Assembly (NCBI RefSeq): GCF_018403285.1
Contig: NZ_BOSJ01000003.1
Location: 62,001-126,000 of the forward strand
Source of the DNA: Paenibacillus sp. J45TS6
GTDB taxonomy: Bacteria; Bacillota; Bacilli; Paenibacillales; Paenibacillaceae
Length of the DNA: 64,000 bases
Direction: 5' to 3'
The position numbers and the translations under genes are program-made. The first letter of the stretch is position 1. Every line of letters begins with the position of its first letter. Positions 16,046-25,084 of this stretch are shown piece by piece. Below the pieces are notes generated by a model. It did not search any database and had not been told where the DNA came from. It saw only the letters and a program-made list of their open reading frames with translations.

Positions 16046-17434
16046 ATGGATTTATTACGTAAGAAACATTTTGACCCCAATCAAAAAACGGATAACAATC
16101 TAAAGAAATCGCTGGGCCCTTTTGATCTGACCGTCCTTGGAATAGGGGCGATTATCGGAACGGGTGTCTTTGTCGTTACGGGAACTGCTGCCGCAGATAA
16201 TGCCGGTCCAGCACTCGTTATTTCATTTGTTGTTGCTGCCCTGGTATGTATTCTTGCAGCACTTTGTTATTCTGAACTAGCTTCAACGGTAACGATATCC
16301 GGCAGTGCCTATGCATACAGTTACGCCGCTTTTGGTGAAGTGTTTGGCTGGTTAATGGGTTGGGCTCTTGTACTCGAGTACGGTTTAGCTGCCGCTTCTG
16401 TTGCGAGTGGGTGGTCTGCCTATGTGCAAGGACTATTAGCTGGTTTTAATATCCATTTGCCTGCTGCATTGTCTGGAGCATTTAATGCAGCCTCAGGACA
16501 AATTGTGGATTTACCGGCCGTTATTATTATCTTGCTAATTTGTTTGCTATTAACAAGAGGCGCGAAAGAAACGGCTAGATTTAATGCGTTTATGGTGTTT
16601 GTTAAAATAGCTGTCATTCTCATATTTGTCATCGTTGGAGCTTTTTACGTGAAACCGGATAACTGGACACCGTTTATTCCATTCGGATATTCAGGGATTC
16701 TGAGCGGTGCTGCGCTAGTGTTTTTTGCCTATATTGGTTTCGATGCTGTAGCAACCGCGGCGGAAGAAGTTAAGAACCCACAGCGAGATCTGCCGATCGG
16801 TATTATTGCTTCACTATTAGTGTGTACGTTACTCTATGTAATTGTTGTTGTAGTCCTGACAGGCATGGTACCTTATACAGAACTTAGTGTAGCTGATCCG
16901 GTAGCCTTTGCACTTCGGTTCGTTCAGCAAGATTTTGCAGCAGGACTCATATCGCTTGGGGCGATTGCTGGAATAACAACCGTTTTACTTGTACTGTTAT
17001 TCAGTCAAACAAGACTCTTATTCGCCATTTCTCGTGATGGACTGCTTCCTAGATTTTTATCCAAAGTAGATGAAAAGAGACAGACTCCTGTTCGAAGTAC
17101 TTGGATGGTTGGACTTGTTATTGCCTTGTTATGCGGATTCCTTCCACTTGATAAACTGGCAAGTCTGACAAATATGGGCGCATTATTCGCTTTTGCTATC
17201 GTATCTTTAGGTGTAATTGGATTGCGTAAAGCAAGACCGGACCTTAAGCGAGGCTTTACGGTTCCGTGGGTACCATTTCTTCCTTTGTTAAGTGCTGGTT
17301 GTTGTTTCCTGCTCATGTTCCAATTAGACATTTGGACCTGGATGGGATTCATCCTTTGGATGATCGTAGGACTTCTTATTTATTTATTCTACGGATACTC
17401 GCATAGTGAACTTGGTGAAAACAATCCTAAATAA
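16046..17434 (+). CDS. APC-superfamily amino acid permease (YfnA-like)
   Basis: The 462-residue membrane protein has about twelve transmembrane helices. The substrate-binding glycine motif GIGAIIGTGVFVVTGTAA is in TM1 near residue 35, and FAYIGFDAVATAAEEVKNPQRDLP is in TM6 near residue 230. These features mark the cationic amino acid transporter branch, close to B. subtilis YfnA. Substrate choice cannot be fixed from sequence. TAGGAGTG lies 6-7 nt before the ATG. The gene is followed by its own terminator and looks monocistronic. Confidence 0.9.
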   Translation: MDLLRKKHFDPNQKTDNNLKKSLGPFDLTVLGIGAIIGTGVFVVTGTAAADNAGPALVISFVVAALVCILAALCYSELASTVTISGSAYAYSYAAFGEVFGWLMGWALVLEYGLAAASVASGWSAYVQGLLAGFNIHLPAALSGAFNAASGQIVDLPAVIIILLICLLLTRGAKETARFNAFMVFVKIAVILIFVIVGAFYVKPDNWTPFIPFGYSGILSGAALVFFAYIGFDAVATAAEEVKNPQRDLPIGIIASLLVCTLLYVIVVVVLTGMVPYTELSVADPVAFALRFVQQDFAAGLISLGAIAGITTVLLVLLFSQTRLLFAISRDGLLPRFLSKVDEKRQTPVRSTWMVGLVIALLCGFLPLDKLASLTNMGALFAFAIVSLGVIGLRKARPDLKRGFTVPWVPFLPLLSAGCCFLLMFQLDIWTWMGFILWMIVGLLIYLFYGYSHSELGENNPK

Positions 17435-17469
17435 ACCATTTTTTCTAGATAAATATACTGATTTTAAGA

Positions 17470-17498
17470 AGCTTTCGGCTATTGCCGGAAGTTTTTTT
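17470..17498 (+). terminator. Intrinsic terminator of the APC permease
   Basis: AGCTTTCGGC-TATT-GCCGGAAG, an imperfect stem, is followed by seven T residues. Confidence 0.75.
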
Positions 17499-17627
17499 AT
17501 TTATCACAGAGGAAACCATTTCAGTTGTGAAATGGATTCAGACAAGTAACAGATTTGACTCTCATTCAAAACAAATTATGCTATAATGACTAACTTAGAG
17601 AAAACGCTATGGTAGAAAGGTGATAAC

Positions 17628-18884
17628 ATGCGTAGAGCAATCGTATGGTCATTAGCATGTATGCTGGTATTGCTGCTTGCAGCCTGCAGTTCGAAAGAGT
17701 CCGAACAAGTGCAGCCGACCATAAAAGAAGAACCTGTAGAGACAGGGCAAACCCTTACATTAGTAGAACCAGAATATTATGAAGTACCGGATAGTAATAA
17801 ATATCAAATTCAAACAAGATTGACTGATTTTCAACTCATCCATGGTTATGGAGGTCTTGCTTGGGGCGTTACTCGTAATGAATTAAGACTGTATTATACG
17901 CGAGATAACGGAGCAACCTGGGTTAATATTTCTCCTTCAGCCAATGTGAAGTTTTCATCTAACCCTGTTTACGGAAAAGATATTTTCTTTTTAGATGGAG
18001 AACATGGATGGATCGTTCGTTCAGGAACAGATGGAACCAATAATGTCGTTCTGCGTACGGATGACAGCGGAGAGAGCTGGAAGATCGCTTCACTTGAAGA
18101 ATCACAAACCGTAACAGCCCTTCATTTCAATTCCAGTACACACGGTTATCTCATGACGAGTGAGAGTGTGGGGACAGTAAAAGAACAAAAAACATTATAT
18201 ATTACGACCGATGGCGGAGTTAACTGGACCCAAACATCAACGAATAATCCAATTCAGGCTACAGATGAAGCGATTCCACTACAAGGTTATGCGATGGGCA
18301 TGATGTTTACAGACAACGGGAAAGGTTTTGTACCTGTACTAGAGCTGGGAACACCAAAAATGTACGTAACTAGCGATGACGGTGAGACTTGGAGCATGGA
18401 CAAGTCATTTTTTAATCGTACTTCATCACTTCATACGAAATGCTCTTCGTTTACAATGAGAGAAATGGAGTCATTAAGCGTTAATCATCATAAACTTTAC
18501 ATACCGCTAGGATGTTCTGAAGGAGACCAAGTTAAGTACAGCGGATTATTCACAGATGATAGCGGCGATACATGGAATCATGTCCAATTTGAGCTGCCGG
18601 CAGAAAGCGGGACAGATAAACGGCTGTATCCTACTTTTGTCTCTGATCATATAGGGTGGATGTTACAAGGAAAAACAATATACCAGACAACTGATCAAGG
18701 GAAAACTTGGTCTAAACTTGCAGGCAGCAAGAATCTGTCTGATTTATTGGATAAGTACCCTGAGGTTGTGAAAATGCAGTTCGTTACGACAAAAGTCGGA
18801 TGGATCTTACTTGAAAATGCAACGGAGAAGAAATCAATATTGATGCAAACGACGGATGGCGGGCTGAACTGGGGAGTGTTATAA
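17628..18884 (+). CDS. Lipoprotein with BNR/sialidase-type propeller repeats
   Basis: The 418-residue protein starts with a lipoprotein signal peptide (MRRAIVWSLACMLVLLLAAC, lipobox LAAC, Cys20). It has at least five BNR/Asp-box-like turns: TRDNGATW, RTDDSGESW, TTDGGVNW, TSDDGETW and TTDQGKTW. Such repeats form a beta-propeller as in sialidases and the Ycf48-type assembly factors. No catalytic residues of sialidases are evident, so a binding or scaffold role outside the membrane is more likely. The gene is monocistronic. Confidence 0.8.
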   Translation: MRRAIVWSLACMLVLLLAACSSKESEQVQPTIKEEPVETGQTLTLVEPEYYEVPDSNKYQIQTRLTDFQLIHGYGGLAWGVTRNELRLYYTRDNGATWVNISPSANVKFSSNPVYGKDIFFLDGEHGWIVRSGTDGTNNVVLRTDDSGESWKIASLEESQTVTALHFNSSTHGYLMTSESVGTVKEQKTLYITTDGGVNWTQTSTNNPIQATDEAIPLQGYAMGMMFTDNGKGFVPVLELGTPKMYVTSDDGETWSMDKSFFNRTSSLHTKCSSFTMREMESLSVNHHKLYIPLGCSEGDQVKYSGLFTDDSGDTWNHVQFELPAESGTDKRLYPTFVSDHIGWMLQGKTIYQTTDQGKTWSKLAGSKNLSDLLDKYPEVVKMQFVTTKVGWILLENATEKKSILMQTTDGGLNWGVL

Positions 18885-18999
18885 CAAAGAAAATTTGTAT
18901 TATTCTGCTAAAGAGATGACAAGTTCCTTTCCATAGTGGCATATACTTGAACAGAATGACGGTTTGTCAGAAGCCAGAACTTGGACGGGAGGAGACGGC

Positions 19000-19398
19000 G
19001 TGGGATTTGAATCTTTCTGGATGTTTGATTTTTTCGGAACGGTATTCCCTGTAGTGTTTGTCGTGATTCTCGGTATTATTGCTATTTCCATTGGAAAAGA
19101 AGCTCTTCAGTGGGGGAAAAACAAGAAACAGCCTGTCCTCACAGTGCATTCTCGGATTACGGGTAGACGTATTTCTGTTCAGCAGCAGACAAATCAGAGC
19201 GAAGGCAACCATACGAGAACCATGTATTATGTCACGTTTGAAGTGGAGAGTGGCGATCGATTGGAGTTTAAAGTCGCCGGTAAAGAGTATGGTCTATGTT
19301 CTGAAGGAGATGAGGGAAGACTCACTTTTCAAGGAACGCGTTACATAGGCTTTGAACGTCTTGCTAGAGTATATGCCGAGCCGGTTCACGGGTCTTAG
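19000..19398 (+). CDS. DUF2500 family membrane protein (YhhM-like)
   Basis: The 132-residue protein has one N-terminal transmembrane helix (about residues 8-32, FFGTVFPVVFVVILGIIAISIG). A beta-rich domain follows with VLTVHSRITGRR and TMYYVTFEVESGDRLEFKV, the pattern of DUF2500 proteins such as E. coli YhhM. The GTG at 19000 is chosen because GGAGGAG lies 5 nt upstream. An earlier in-frame TTG at 18964 lacks a binding site. The function of the family is unknown. Confidence 0.75.
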   Translation: MGFESFWMFDFFGTVFPVVFVVILGIIAISIGKEALQWGKNKKQPVLTVHSRITGRRISVQQQTNQSEGNHTRTMYYVTFEVESGDRLEFKVAGKEYGLCSEGDEGRLTFQGTRYIGFERLARVYAEPVHGS

Positions 19399-19468
19399 GG
19401 AAAGATACGGAGCTGATGCATGAGTGAAGTTGTCTTCTATTCATTTCTCTTGCCATAATAATGTATAG

Positions 19469-19497
19469 GTCGTCCCTGACAAGGGCGGCTTTTTTTG
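19469..19497 (+). terminator. Intrinsic terminator after the DUF2500 gene
   Basis: GTCGTCCCT-GACA-AGGGCGGC is followed by seven T residues. Confidence 0.8.
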
Positions 19498-19582
19498 ATG
19501 TTTATTCGAAATGAATAGAGTAACTTGGTAGAACTAGGGTAATGAGTAGGAAAGGAATTCAGAAGGGAAGGGTGATGAGAAA

Positions 19583-20332
19583 ATGAGATTTGAAAATAGG
19601 GTAGTCATCGTAACGGGAGCCGGCAGCGGGATCGGTAAAGAAGTGGCAGGTGCTTATGCCATGCAAGGAGCAAAGGTCGTTCTTGCGGATCGCCATGAGG
19701 AGAAGGGAGCAGCGGCGGCTGCGTCGCTGCGTCAAGATGGATACGAAGCGATGTTTGTCCACTGTGACGTTAGGTCAGAAGAAGCAATTCTAACACTCAT
19801 GGAAGCTGCGGTAACTGAATATGGACAGATTGATGTTCTAATTAATAATGCAGGATATGGGATTTGGAAATCACCTTATGAACTCACTGTAGATGAATGG
19901 GATGATGTGATGAACACAAATGTCCGCAGCTGTTTTCTTGGGACAAGGATCGCTGCCAAATACATGAAAAACAACAAAAATGGCGGCTCTGTAGTCAATA
20001 TTTCTTCTACTCGGGCTACCATGTCAGAGCCAAATTCAGAAGCTTATGCTGCTTCTAAAGGAGCTATTATTTCGCTTAGCCATGCGATGGCTTTATCCTT
20101 GTCATCTGAACACATCCGGGTCAATAGTATCAGTCCGGGATGGATTGAGACTGGTGAATATGAACAATTGCGCCCAGAGGACCATTCGCAGCATCCAAGC
20201 GGAAGAGTGGGGAAACCATCGGATATCGCGCGTGCCTGCTTATACTTGACCGACCCTGAGAACGATTTTATTACAGCAGAGAATCTAGTTGTTGATGGTG
20301 GAATGTCACGAAAAATGATATATCAGCCCTAG
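19583..20332 (+). CDS. Short-chain dehydrogenase/reductase
   Basis: The 249-residue classical SDR has the cofactor motif TGAGSGIG at about residues 11-18, NNAGYG near 88, the catalytic Ser in NISSTRA near 140 and YAASK near 153-157. The Asp after the second strand (LADRHEE, residue about 36) suggests NAD(H) preference. Length and C-terminal LVVDGGMS match the glucose 1-dehydrogenase/FabG-like group. The substrate is unknown. It has its own Shine-Dalgarno and terminator and no clear operon partner. Confidence 0.9.
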   Translation: MRFENRVVIVTGAGSGIGKEVAGAYAMQGAKVVLADRHEEKGAAAAASLRQDGYEAMFVHCDVRSEEAILTLMEAAVTEYGQIDVLINNAGYGIWKSPYELTVDEWDDVMNTNVRSCFLGTRIAAKYMKNNKNGGSVVNISSTRATMSEPNSEAYAASKGAIISLSHAMALSLSSEHIRVNSISPGWIETGEYEQLRPEDHSQHPSGRVGKPSDIARACLYLTDPENDFITAENLVVDGGMSRKMIYQP

Positions 20333-20368
20333 CCTAGGACTCCTATCAAAATTGTATAATATTTCTGG

Positions 20369-20405
20369 ATGAGCCCAACATGAGCACGAGGGCTCATTTT
20401 TTTTG
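20369..20405 (+). terminator. Intrinsic terminator of the SDR gene
   Basis: An 8-bp perfect stem (ATGAGCCC / GGGCTCAT) has a 13-nt loop and is followed by eight T residues. Confidence 0.85.
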
Positions 20406-20466
20406 CTCTATTCCACTGTTATAATAGCGTTGGCTTAAAAAAAGAGAAAAGAAGTGGAGGTAAGAT

Positions 20467-22218
20467 ATGTACGGGAAACTTTCCCGCATGCTCTTGTGGG
20501 TTGTACTTCTTGCTAGTGTAACATGGTTGACAGCTTTTGATTCTTCAAAAGAAACTACTCGGGCAATGTGGCTTTGGCAAGCTGAATCGATTCAGGACGG
20601 CGGCCAAGATATACTAGATTACGCAGACAATCATCGGATTAATCATATTTATTTACGAATTGATATGGAGCAACCTGCCGCAGTATACCAACGTTTTATC
20701 CTTCGTGCACATGAGAATGGAATAAAGGTGGATGCGCTGGGAGGTCACCCAAAGTGGGCGGCGGAAGGCGGAGAAGTTCCGTTATTGCGTTTTGCTAACT
20801 GGGTTGTTGACTTTAATAGAGAATCAGAAGAAAATGAAAAATTTAGTGGAATTCATCTGGACATAGAGCCCTATGTTCTAGGGGAGTGGGAGATCGATAG
20901 CGATGAGGTCACTCGGACTTATCTTGCGAATATTGAAAAGTTCCTGTCTGTCATTGAGCAAGAACCTAGCCTGGATTCAGCTATAGATCTTCCTTTCTGG
21001 TATGATCACTATTATAACCCAGACTCACAAGAACCGCTGATTCAGTGGTTTATGGGCAGGTTTGATCAAATCGCTTTAATGGCTTATCGTGATAAAGCAA
21101 GTGGGGTGGGCGGGATTGTCCAAGTTATTCAAGAAGAGATGGAATGGTCAAGCAATTATTCTGCAAAAATCATTGTTGGAGTTAACGCGAAACCAATGCC
21201 GGGAGAAGAATTCACCACATTTGCTGGAAAGTCGAAAGAGAAAATGGAACAAGCTCTTCAGGAAGTGACAGCATCCTATGCAGGCTATTCCAGTTTTGCA
21301 GGAGTTGCCATTCATGATTATGTATATTGGAGTCAGATGACTCAAGATACAGTAAATCCAGAGCCGACACCAGAACCAGAGCCGACACCGGACCCAGAAC
21401 CAGAACCAGAACTGCCGACTGACTCTATTCGCGGAACTTATATATGGAAAGCAGAACAGATAATTAATGAAAGTGACCAAGTGCTCGAGTTCTTACAAGA
21501 GAAAAAGGTGAATTTTCTATATGTAAGACTTGATCTTGACCAGCCGTATTCACTGTATCGCAATTTTGTGGGTCAAGCTGCAGCGATGGGAATTGAAGTT
21601 CATGCGATGGGCGGTCATCCAAGTTGGGGACTTGAAGAAAACAGATCACGTCTAACGAGGCTCATTAATTATGTGAAACAATATAACCTACGTGCAGCAG
21701 AGGATGAAAAATTCCACGGCATTCACTTAGATATTGAGCCATATACAAACTCGGAATGGGATAATAACCGAGAACGTGTGCTTAAAGAGTGGGCATCTAA
21801 TATAGAGTATTTCGCTCGTGAGACCAAAAAAGATTCCGAGCTCAAAACAAGTGCTGATTTAGCTGTATGGCTCGATCGCCATGAATTGCCAGGAAAAAAC
21901 ATGACGGTAACGGAATGGATGATTCGTACATTGGATCATATCTCACTTATGGCTTTCCGAGATACAGCAGAAGGATCTAACGGAATTGCGACCGTTGTAG
22001 CTCAAGAAATGGAAATTGCTGATCAATTAGGCAAGCCGCTGCTGATTTCGGTGGAAATGAAAGAAAGTCATGAGGGAAATCATATTACTTTTTATGAAGA
22101 AGGCGAAGCTTATATGGAATCAGAACTAGCGAAGTTGCCAGGTCTGCTTGCGGAATATAATGCTTATCAGGGGTATTTAATTCATTCTTACGATTATTGG
22201 ATTAATGCGAAGCCATAA
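20467..22218 (+). CDS. Secreted protein with two tandem TIM-barrel-like domains
   Basis: The 583-residue protein has an N-terminal signal-like segment (about residues 1-24). Two homologous domains follow, about residues 30-300 and 325-583, joined by a Pro/Glu/Asp/Thr linker (PEPTPEPEPTPDPEPEPELP). Both domains share the same ordered motifs: WxWxAE at the start, YLRIDMEQP or YVRLDLDQP, MGGHPSW or LGGHPKW, FxGIHLDIEPY followed by an EW pair, IALMAYRD or ISLMAFRD, and a closing HDYVYW or HSYDYW. Alternating strands ending in acidic residues suggest glycosidase-like (beta/alpha)8 barrels, with the Asp and Glu of HLDIEPY as candidate catalytic residues. I do not recognise a characterised family. 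Confidence 0.75.
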   Translation: MYGKLSRMLLWVVLLASVTWLTAFDSSKETTRAMWLWQAESIQDGGQDILDYADNHRINHIYLRIDMEQPAAVYQRFILRAHENGIKVDALGGHPKWAAEGGEVPLLRFANWVVDFNRESEENEKFSGIHLDIEPYVLGEWEIDSDEVTRTYLANIEKFLSVIEQEPSLDSAIDLPFWYDHYYNPDSQEPLIQWFMGRFDQIALMAYRDKASGVGGIVQVIQEEMEWSSNYSAKIIVGVNAKPMPGEEFTTFAGKSKEKMEQALQEVTASYAGYSSFAGVAIHDYVYWSQMTQDTVNPEPTPEPEPTPDPEPEPELPTDSIRGTYIWKAEQIINESDQVLEFLQEKKVNFLYVRLDLDQPYSLYRNFVGQAAAMGIEVHAMGGHPSWGLEENRSRLTRLINYVKQYNLRAAEDEKFHGIHLDIEPYTNSEWDNNRERVLKEWASNIEYFARETKKDSELKTSADLAVWLDRHELPGKNMTVTEWMIRTLDHISLMAFRDTAEGSNGIATVVAQEMEIADQLGKPLLISVEMKESHEGNHITFYEEGEAYMESELAKLPGLLAEYNAYQGYLIHSYDYWINAKP

Positions 22219-22250
22219 AGAATTATTTAATAATCTCATATAGAGATGAG

Positions 22251-22288
22251 AAGAGCGGACTAAAGAAACTTTTAGTTTGCTCTTTTTT
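22251..22288 (+). terminator. Intrinsic terminator after the tandem-barrel gene
   Basis: AAGAGCGGACTAAA pairs with TTTAGTTTGCTCTT (near-perfect stem) and runs into TTTT. Confidence 0.8.
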
Positions 22289-22371
22289 CATATGTTCATT
22301 TCTCTATCCGTATATATTTCCAATTAGAGATTTGTTAAACTGGAAAAAAAGATATAATCTCGGAGGAGTCT

Positions 22372-22572
22372 ATGTATCTGATTAACTTTTTTGAAGGCAA
22401 GCATATGTTACATGCAGAGGTTGAGCCTAGAACGAGTTTTGGTCCTCTATCTTCAGGTGAAGACACGTACGATCCTATTCTTGTGATAACTAGTGTCGTT
22501 GTCTTGCTTGTTTTTCTCGTTGTAGGTTATTATGTGTCTCGCTATTTTCGTAATCATCGGAATAAAAAATGA
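22372..22572 (+). CDS. 66-residue single-pass membrane protein
   Basis: GGAGGAG lies 5 nt upstream of the ATG. The N-terminal half (MYLINFFEGKHMLHAEVEPR) is polar. A single transmembrane helix at about residues 38-57 (LVITSVVVLLVFLVVGYYVS) precedes a basic tail (RYFRNHRNKK), so the C-terminus probably faces the cytosol. It has its own promoter space and a terminator at 22587-22628. No family is recognised. Confidence 0.65.
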   Translation: MYLINFFEGKHMLHAEVEPRTSFGPLSSGEDTYDPILVITSVVVLLVFLVVGYYVSRYFRNHRNKK

Positions 22573-22586
22573 GTAAGAAATAAGAA

Positions 22587-22628
22587 GAGTGTTGGGCTCT
22601 TGTGAAGAGCAAACCCAATGTTCTTTTT
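22587..22628 (+). terminator. Intrinsic terminator after the small membrane protein
   Basis: GAGTGTTGGG pairs with CCCAATGTTC through several G-U pairs, with an inner GCTCTT/AAGAGC stem. Seven T residues follow. Confidence 0.65.
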
Positions 22629-22736
22629 TTATTCAAAAAAATAATTGAAATAAATTGTCACGATCTGGGCGAATGCACAATAAGATATAAAGTATAGCCA
22701 TGAGAACAGATAATACGGGAAGGAGGAAGACTTCCA

Positions 22737-23159
22737 TTGGCAGTGATTAAAGCGAATTCCGAAGATGTGAAATTACTGGCGAGACTTATGCGTGCGGAAG
22801 CGGAAGAAGACGGTGATACAGGGATGCTCCTTGTAGGGAATGTAGGGGTCAATCGAGTGCTCGGAGGATGTCTGGATTTCCGGAATATCCGCTCTGTGAG
22901 TGAGATGGTATTCCAGAATCCGGGAGGATTTGAAGCAACCCAAAAGGGATATTTCTACCAGGCAGCAAGGGAATCAGAGATTAGACTCGCTCAGCGGGTA
23001 ATCAACGGGGAAAAGATATGGCCGGCAAGTAACGCACTTTGGTTCTTCAGACCTGCAGGGGATTGTCCGCCGACTTGGTACAATCAAGCGAATACAGGGA
23101 GATACCGAGCACATTGCTTCTTTAGTCCTTCAGGTGAAGATTGTCCTGCTGTTTATTAG
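22737..23159 (+). CDS. cwlJ: Spore cortex-lytic cell wall hydrolase CwlJ
   Basis: The 140-residue hydrolase degrades spore cortex peptidoglycan during germination. Like CwlJ, and unlike SleB, it lacks a signal peptide and a peptidoglycan-binding domain. The SleB-type catalytic domain is complete, with LARLMRAEAEEDGDTGMLLVGNVGVNRV (conserved Glu) and ALWFFRPAGDCPPTWYNQANTGRYRAHCFF. The TTG at 22737 is preceded by AGGAGG at 10 nt. Immediately downstream is gerQ, the partner needed for CwlJ localisation in B. subtilis. The operon is expected to be mother-cell (sigma-E) expressed; I did not assign the promoter. Confidence 0.92.
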   Translation: MAVIKANSEDVKLLARLMRAEAEEDGDTGMLLVGNVGVNRVLGGCLDFRNIRSVSEMVFQNPGGFEATQKGYFYQAARESEIRLAQRVINGEKIWPASNALWFFRPAGDCPPTWYNQANTGRYRAHCFFSPSGEDCPAVY

Positions 23160-23203
23160 TTTTTGAAAAGAGTATCTATCTAAAATCAGGGAGGTTTTTA
23201 ATT

Positions 23204-23662
23204 ATGTTTAACCAGCCTTACCAACCGGTCACATATAAGATTGGAAATGGGGGACCTGGATACGATCCGAGAAATATGGGAATGCCTTCGATGCCAATGA
23301 TGCCTATGATGCCAAATACAACCGTTGTTCCTCCAGAAGTGAGCAGTGGAAGCGTGATGACTCCAGGGGGGGCAGTTATTCAGCAGACTCTCCCTTTTAC
23401 CGAACAATCTTTTATCGAGAATATTCTCAGGTTGAATCTCGGAAAGATTGGGACTTTTTACGCCACTTATGAAGGAAACAGGGAGTGGAATGCAAAGATC
23501 TTTAAAGGAGTACTAGAAGCAGCAGGGCGTGATCATATTATCATTAGTGATCCAAATACAGGTCAACGTATCATCATTTTAATGGTGAACTTTGATTATG
23601 CTACGTTTGATGAACCGCTGAATTATGAATATCCATATGCACCGCCTACTGCTCGGCGGTAA
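23204..23662 (+). CDS. gerQ: Spore coat/germination protein GerQ
   Basis: The 152-residue protein is a coat component required for CwlJ assembly. The N-terminus is rich in Met, Pro and Gly (MGMPSMPMMPMMPN). The conserved C-terminal half begins near residue 60 with LPFTEQSFIENILRLNLGKIGTFYATYEG and includes GRDHIIISDPNTGQR, as in Bacillus GerQ. The ATG at 23204 has GGGAGG 9-10 nt upstream. It lies 44 bp after cwlJ and before a strong terminator, the same two-gene arrangement as in Bacillus. The pair marks the host as an endospore former. Confidence 0.92.
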   Translation: MFNQPYQPVTYKIGNGGPGYDPRNMGMPSMPMMPMMPNTTVVPPEVSSGSVMTPGGAVIQQTLPFTEQSFIENILRLNLGKIGTFYATYEGNREWNAKIFKGVLEAAGRDHIIISDPNTGQRIIILMVNFDYATFDEPLNYEYPYAPPTARR

Positions 23663-23722
23663 AACTTAGGATTATGGACGTTTTCTCATAATCCCTAATA
23701 AAACACATAATGCATTAGTAAG

Positions 23723-23768
23723 CCGCAGGGTACACAATTTATCTTTTTTGTGTACCCTGCGGTTTTTT
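23723..23768 (+). terminator. Strong terminator of cwlJ-gerQ
   Basis: A 15-bp perfect stem (CCGCAGGGTACACAA and its complement) is followed by TTTTTT. Confidence 0.9.
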
Positions 23769-23878
23769 ATAGCACTTATTTTGGGCTCTGCCTCATATAT
23801 ATTATCAAGATCACAGACAAAGAGGGATAAAAGGAGGTGAACCTATTCACTGAATTTTCAGGTGGATAGGACAATCAT

Positions 23879-24991
23879 TTGGCTGATCCTTTACCGGCTA
23901 TAGAGCTATTCATGATGATGACAGGTCTTTCACTGATCAGTGCCATGTTTGGTTTTTTTCAGAATCAGTTAGTTCTTCTTGCTCCAGACTCGGAACCGCT
24001 GAGACTCATAAATAATACGTTTCCATCTGCCTTTGATAAGGCTGGACTGCATCTGCGAGCACATGTGCGAATCTATATCTATTTATGCAGAGCAGGAATG
24101 ATTTTACCGCTAATTGCAGCCGGAATGATGGCTGTAGGAAGTATATCGCGCATCGTTACTGCTGTTTTTGTGGTTCTTTTTGTTATTGAATATATGGTTT
24201 GCGGCAGTATAATTTCCAAACTGTGGTTAAAAAGAAGTGAAAAAGGGTCCTCTTCTCCTGTAAGTATTTCTACACTAGATCATAAGGAAAGTGTTTTACT
24301 TAACCAAAATCTTCTGGAATTCTCTTCAAGGACAGCAAGGGAAATCATGATTCCACGTACAGAAATGATATGCCTCAACACAGAATGGAGTGTCCATGAA
24401 AATCTGAGGCTGGCAAGTATAGAGATGCGTACTCGCTATCCAGTATGCCATGGAGATAAGGATCATATCATTGGATTCGTTCATATCAAAGATTTATTTA
24501 TGTCGGGAATGGAGGATTATATAAGGGCAATCAGACCTGTTTTGAGTATCCCGGAATCCACCTCGATTGACCTTTTACTGAAACAAATGAAGGAATCGAA
24601 GACGCAAATTTCCATTGTGATTGACGAGTATGGCGGAACATCTGGACTTGTAACCTTAGAAGATATCGTTGAAGAAATTGTTGGTGAAATTCAGGATGAG
24701 TTCGATAATGAACGGCCGCTTGTCGAATATTTGGGTGATGGCGTCTATTCTATTGATGGATTAATGTTAATTGAAGATGTAAACGAGCATTTTGAGCTGT
24801 GTCTGGACGACAATCAATATGATACGATTGGGGGCTGGCTGTTTTCTGAATTAAGATCTTCCTCTCCTCAAAAAGGGGAATATATTATCAAAGCGGGCTT
24901 TAAGTATGTTATCGAAGAGATCGAACATCTACGAATTTCCCGAATACTTTTGTCCCCTAAGCAGGATACAAATGAGCAAACGGGTACGTAA
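23879..24991 (+). CDS. CNNM/CBS-domain membrane protein (hemolysin C/CorC-like family)
   Basis: The 370-residue protein has three order blocks. A short N-terminal membrane region (about residues 8-115) corresponds to a reduced CNNM/DUF21 domain. A CBS pair covers about 150-275 (REIMIPRTEM, YPVCHGDKDHIIGFVHIKDLF, ISIVIDEYGGTSGLVTLEDIVEEIVGEI). A C-terminal transporter-associated domain covers about 285-360. Relatives are implicated in Mg or Co efflux or resistance. The membrane part is shorter than the roughly 430-residue norm. The first possible in-frame start is TTG 23879, with only a weak GGATAGG nearby; an excellent AAGGAGGTGA at 23831 has no usable start behind it. Confidence 0.8.
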   Translation: MADPLPAIELFMMMTGLSLISAMFGFFQNQLVLLAPDSEPLRLINNTFPSAFDKAGLHLRAHVRIYIYLCRAGMILPLIAAGMMAVGSISRIVTAVFVVLFVIEYMVCGSIISKLWLKRSEKGSSSPVSISTLDHKESVLLNQNLLEFSSRTAREIMIPRTEMICLNTEWSVHENLRLASIEMRTRYPVCHGDKDHIIGFVHIKDLFMSGMEDYIRAIRPVLSIPESTSIDLLLKQMKESKTQISIVIDEYGGTSGLVTLEDIVEEIVGEIQDEFDNERPLVEYLGDGVYSIDGLMLIEDVNEHFELCLDDNQYDTIGGWLFSELRSSSPQKGEYIIKAGFKYVIEEIEHLRISRILLSPKQDTNEQTGT

Positions 24992-25084
24992 CTCGCTACC
25001 TTATATAAAGAAATCTTATAAATCGTTTACTATTCCATACTTCCTTCGAACGTTATAATATAGGGTACGAAGGAGTGTGAAGCT

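Noticed and set aside
21148-21480. Open frame of 110 codons on the minus strand opposite the PEPT linker of the tandem-barrel gene
   Set aside because: It exists only because the repetitive linker is stop-free in reverse; no ribosome binding site and Trp/Phe-rich product.
23836-23869. 10-residue leader peptide starting at GTG before the CNNM gene
   Set aside because: The GTG lies inside the Shine-Dalgarno itself, so it could not be used with that site.
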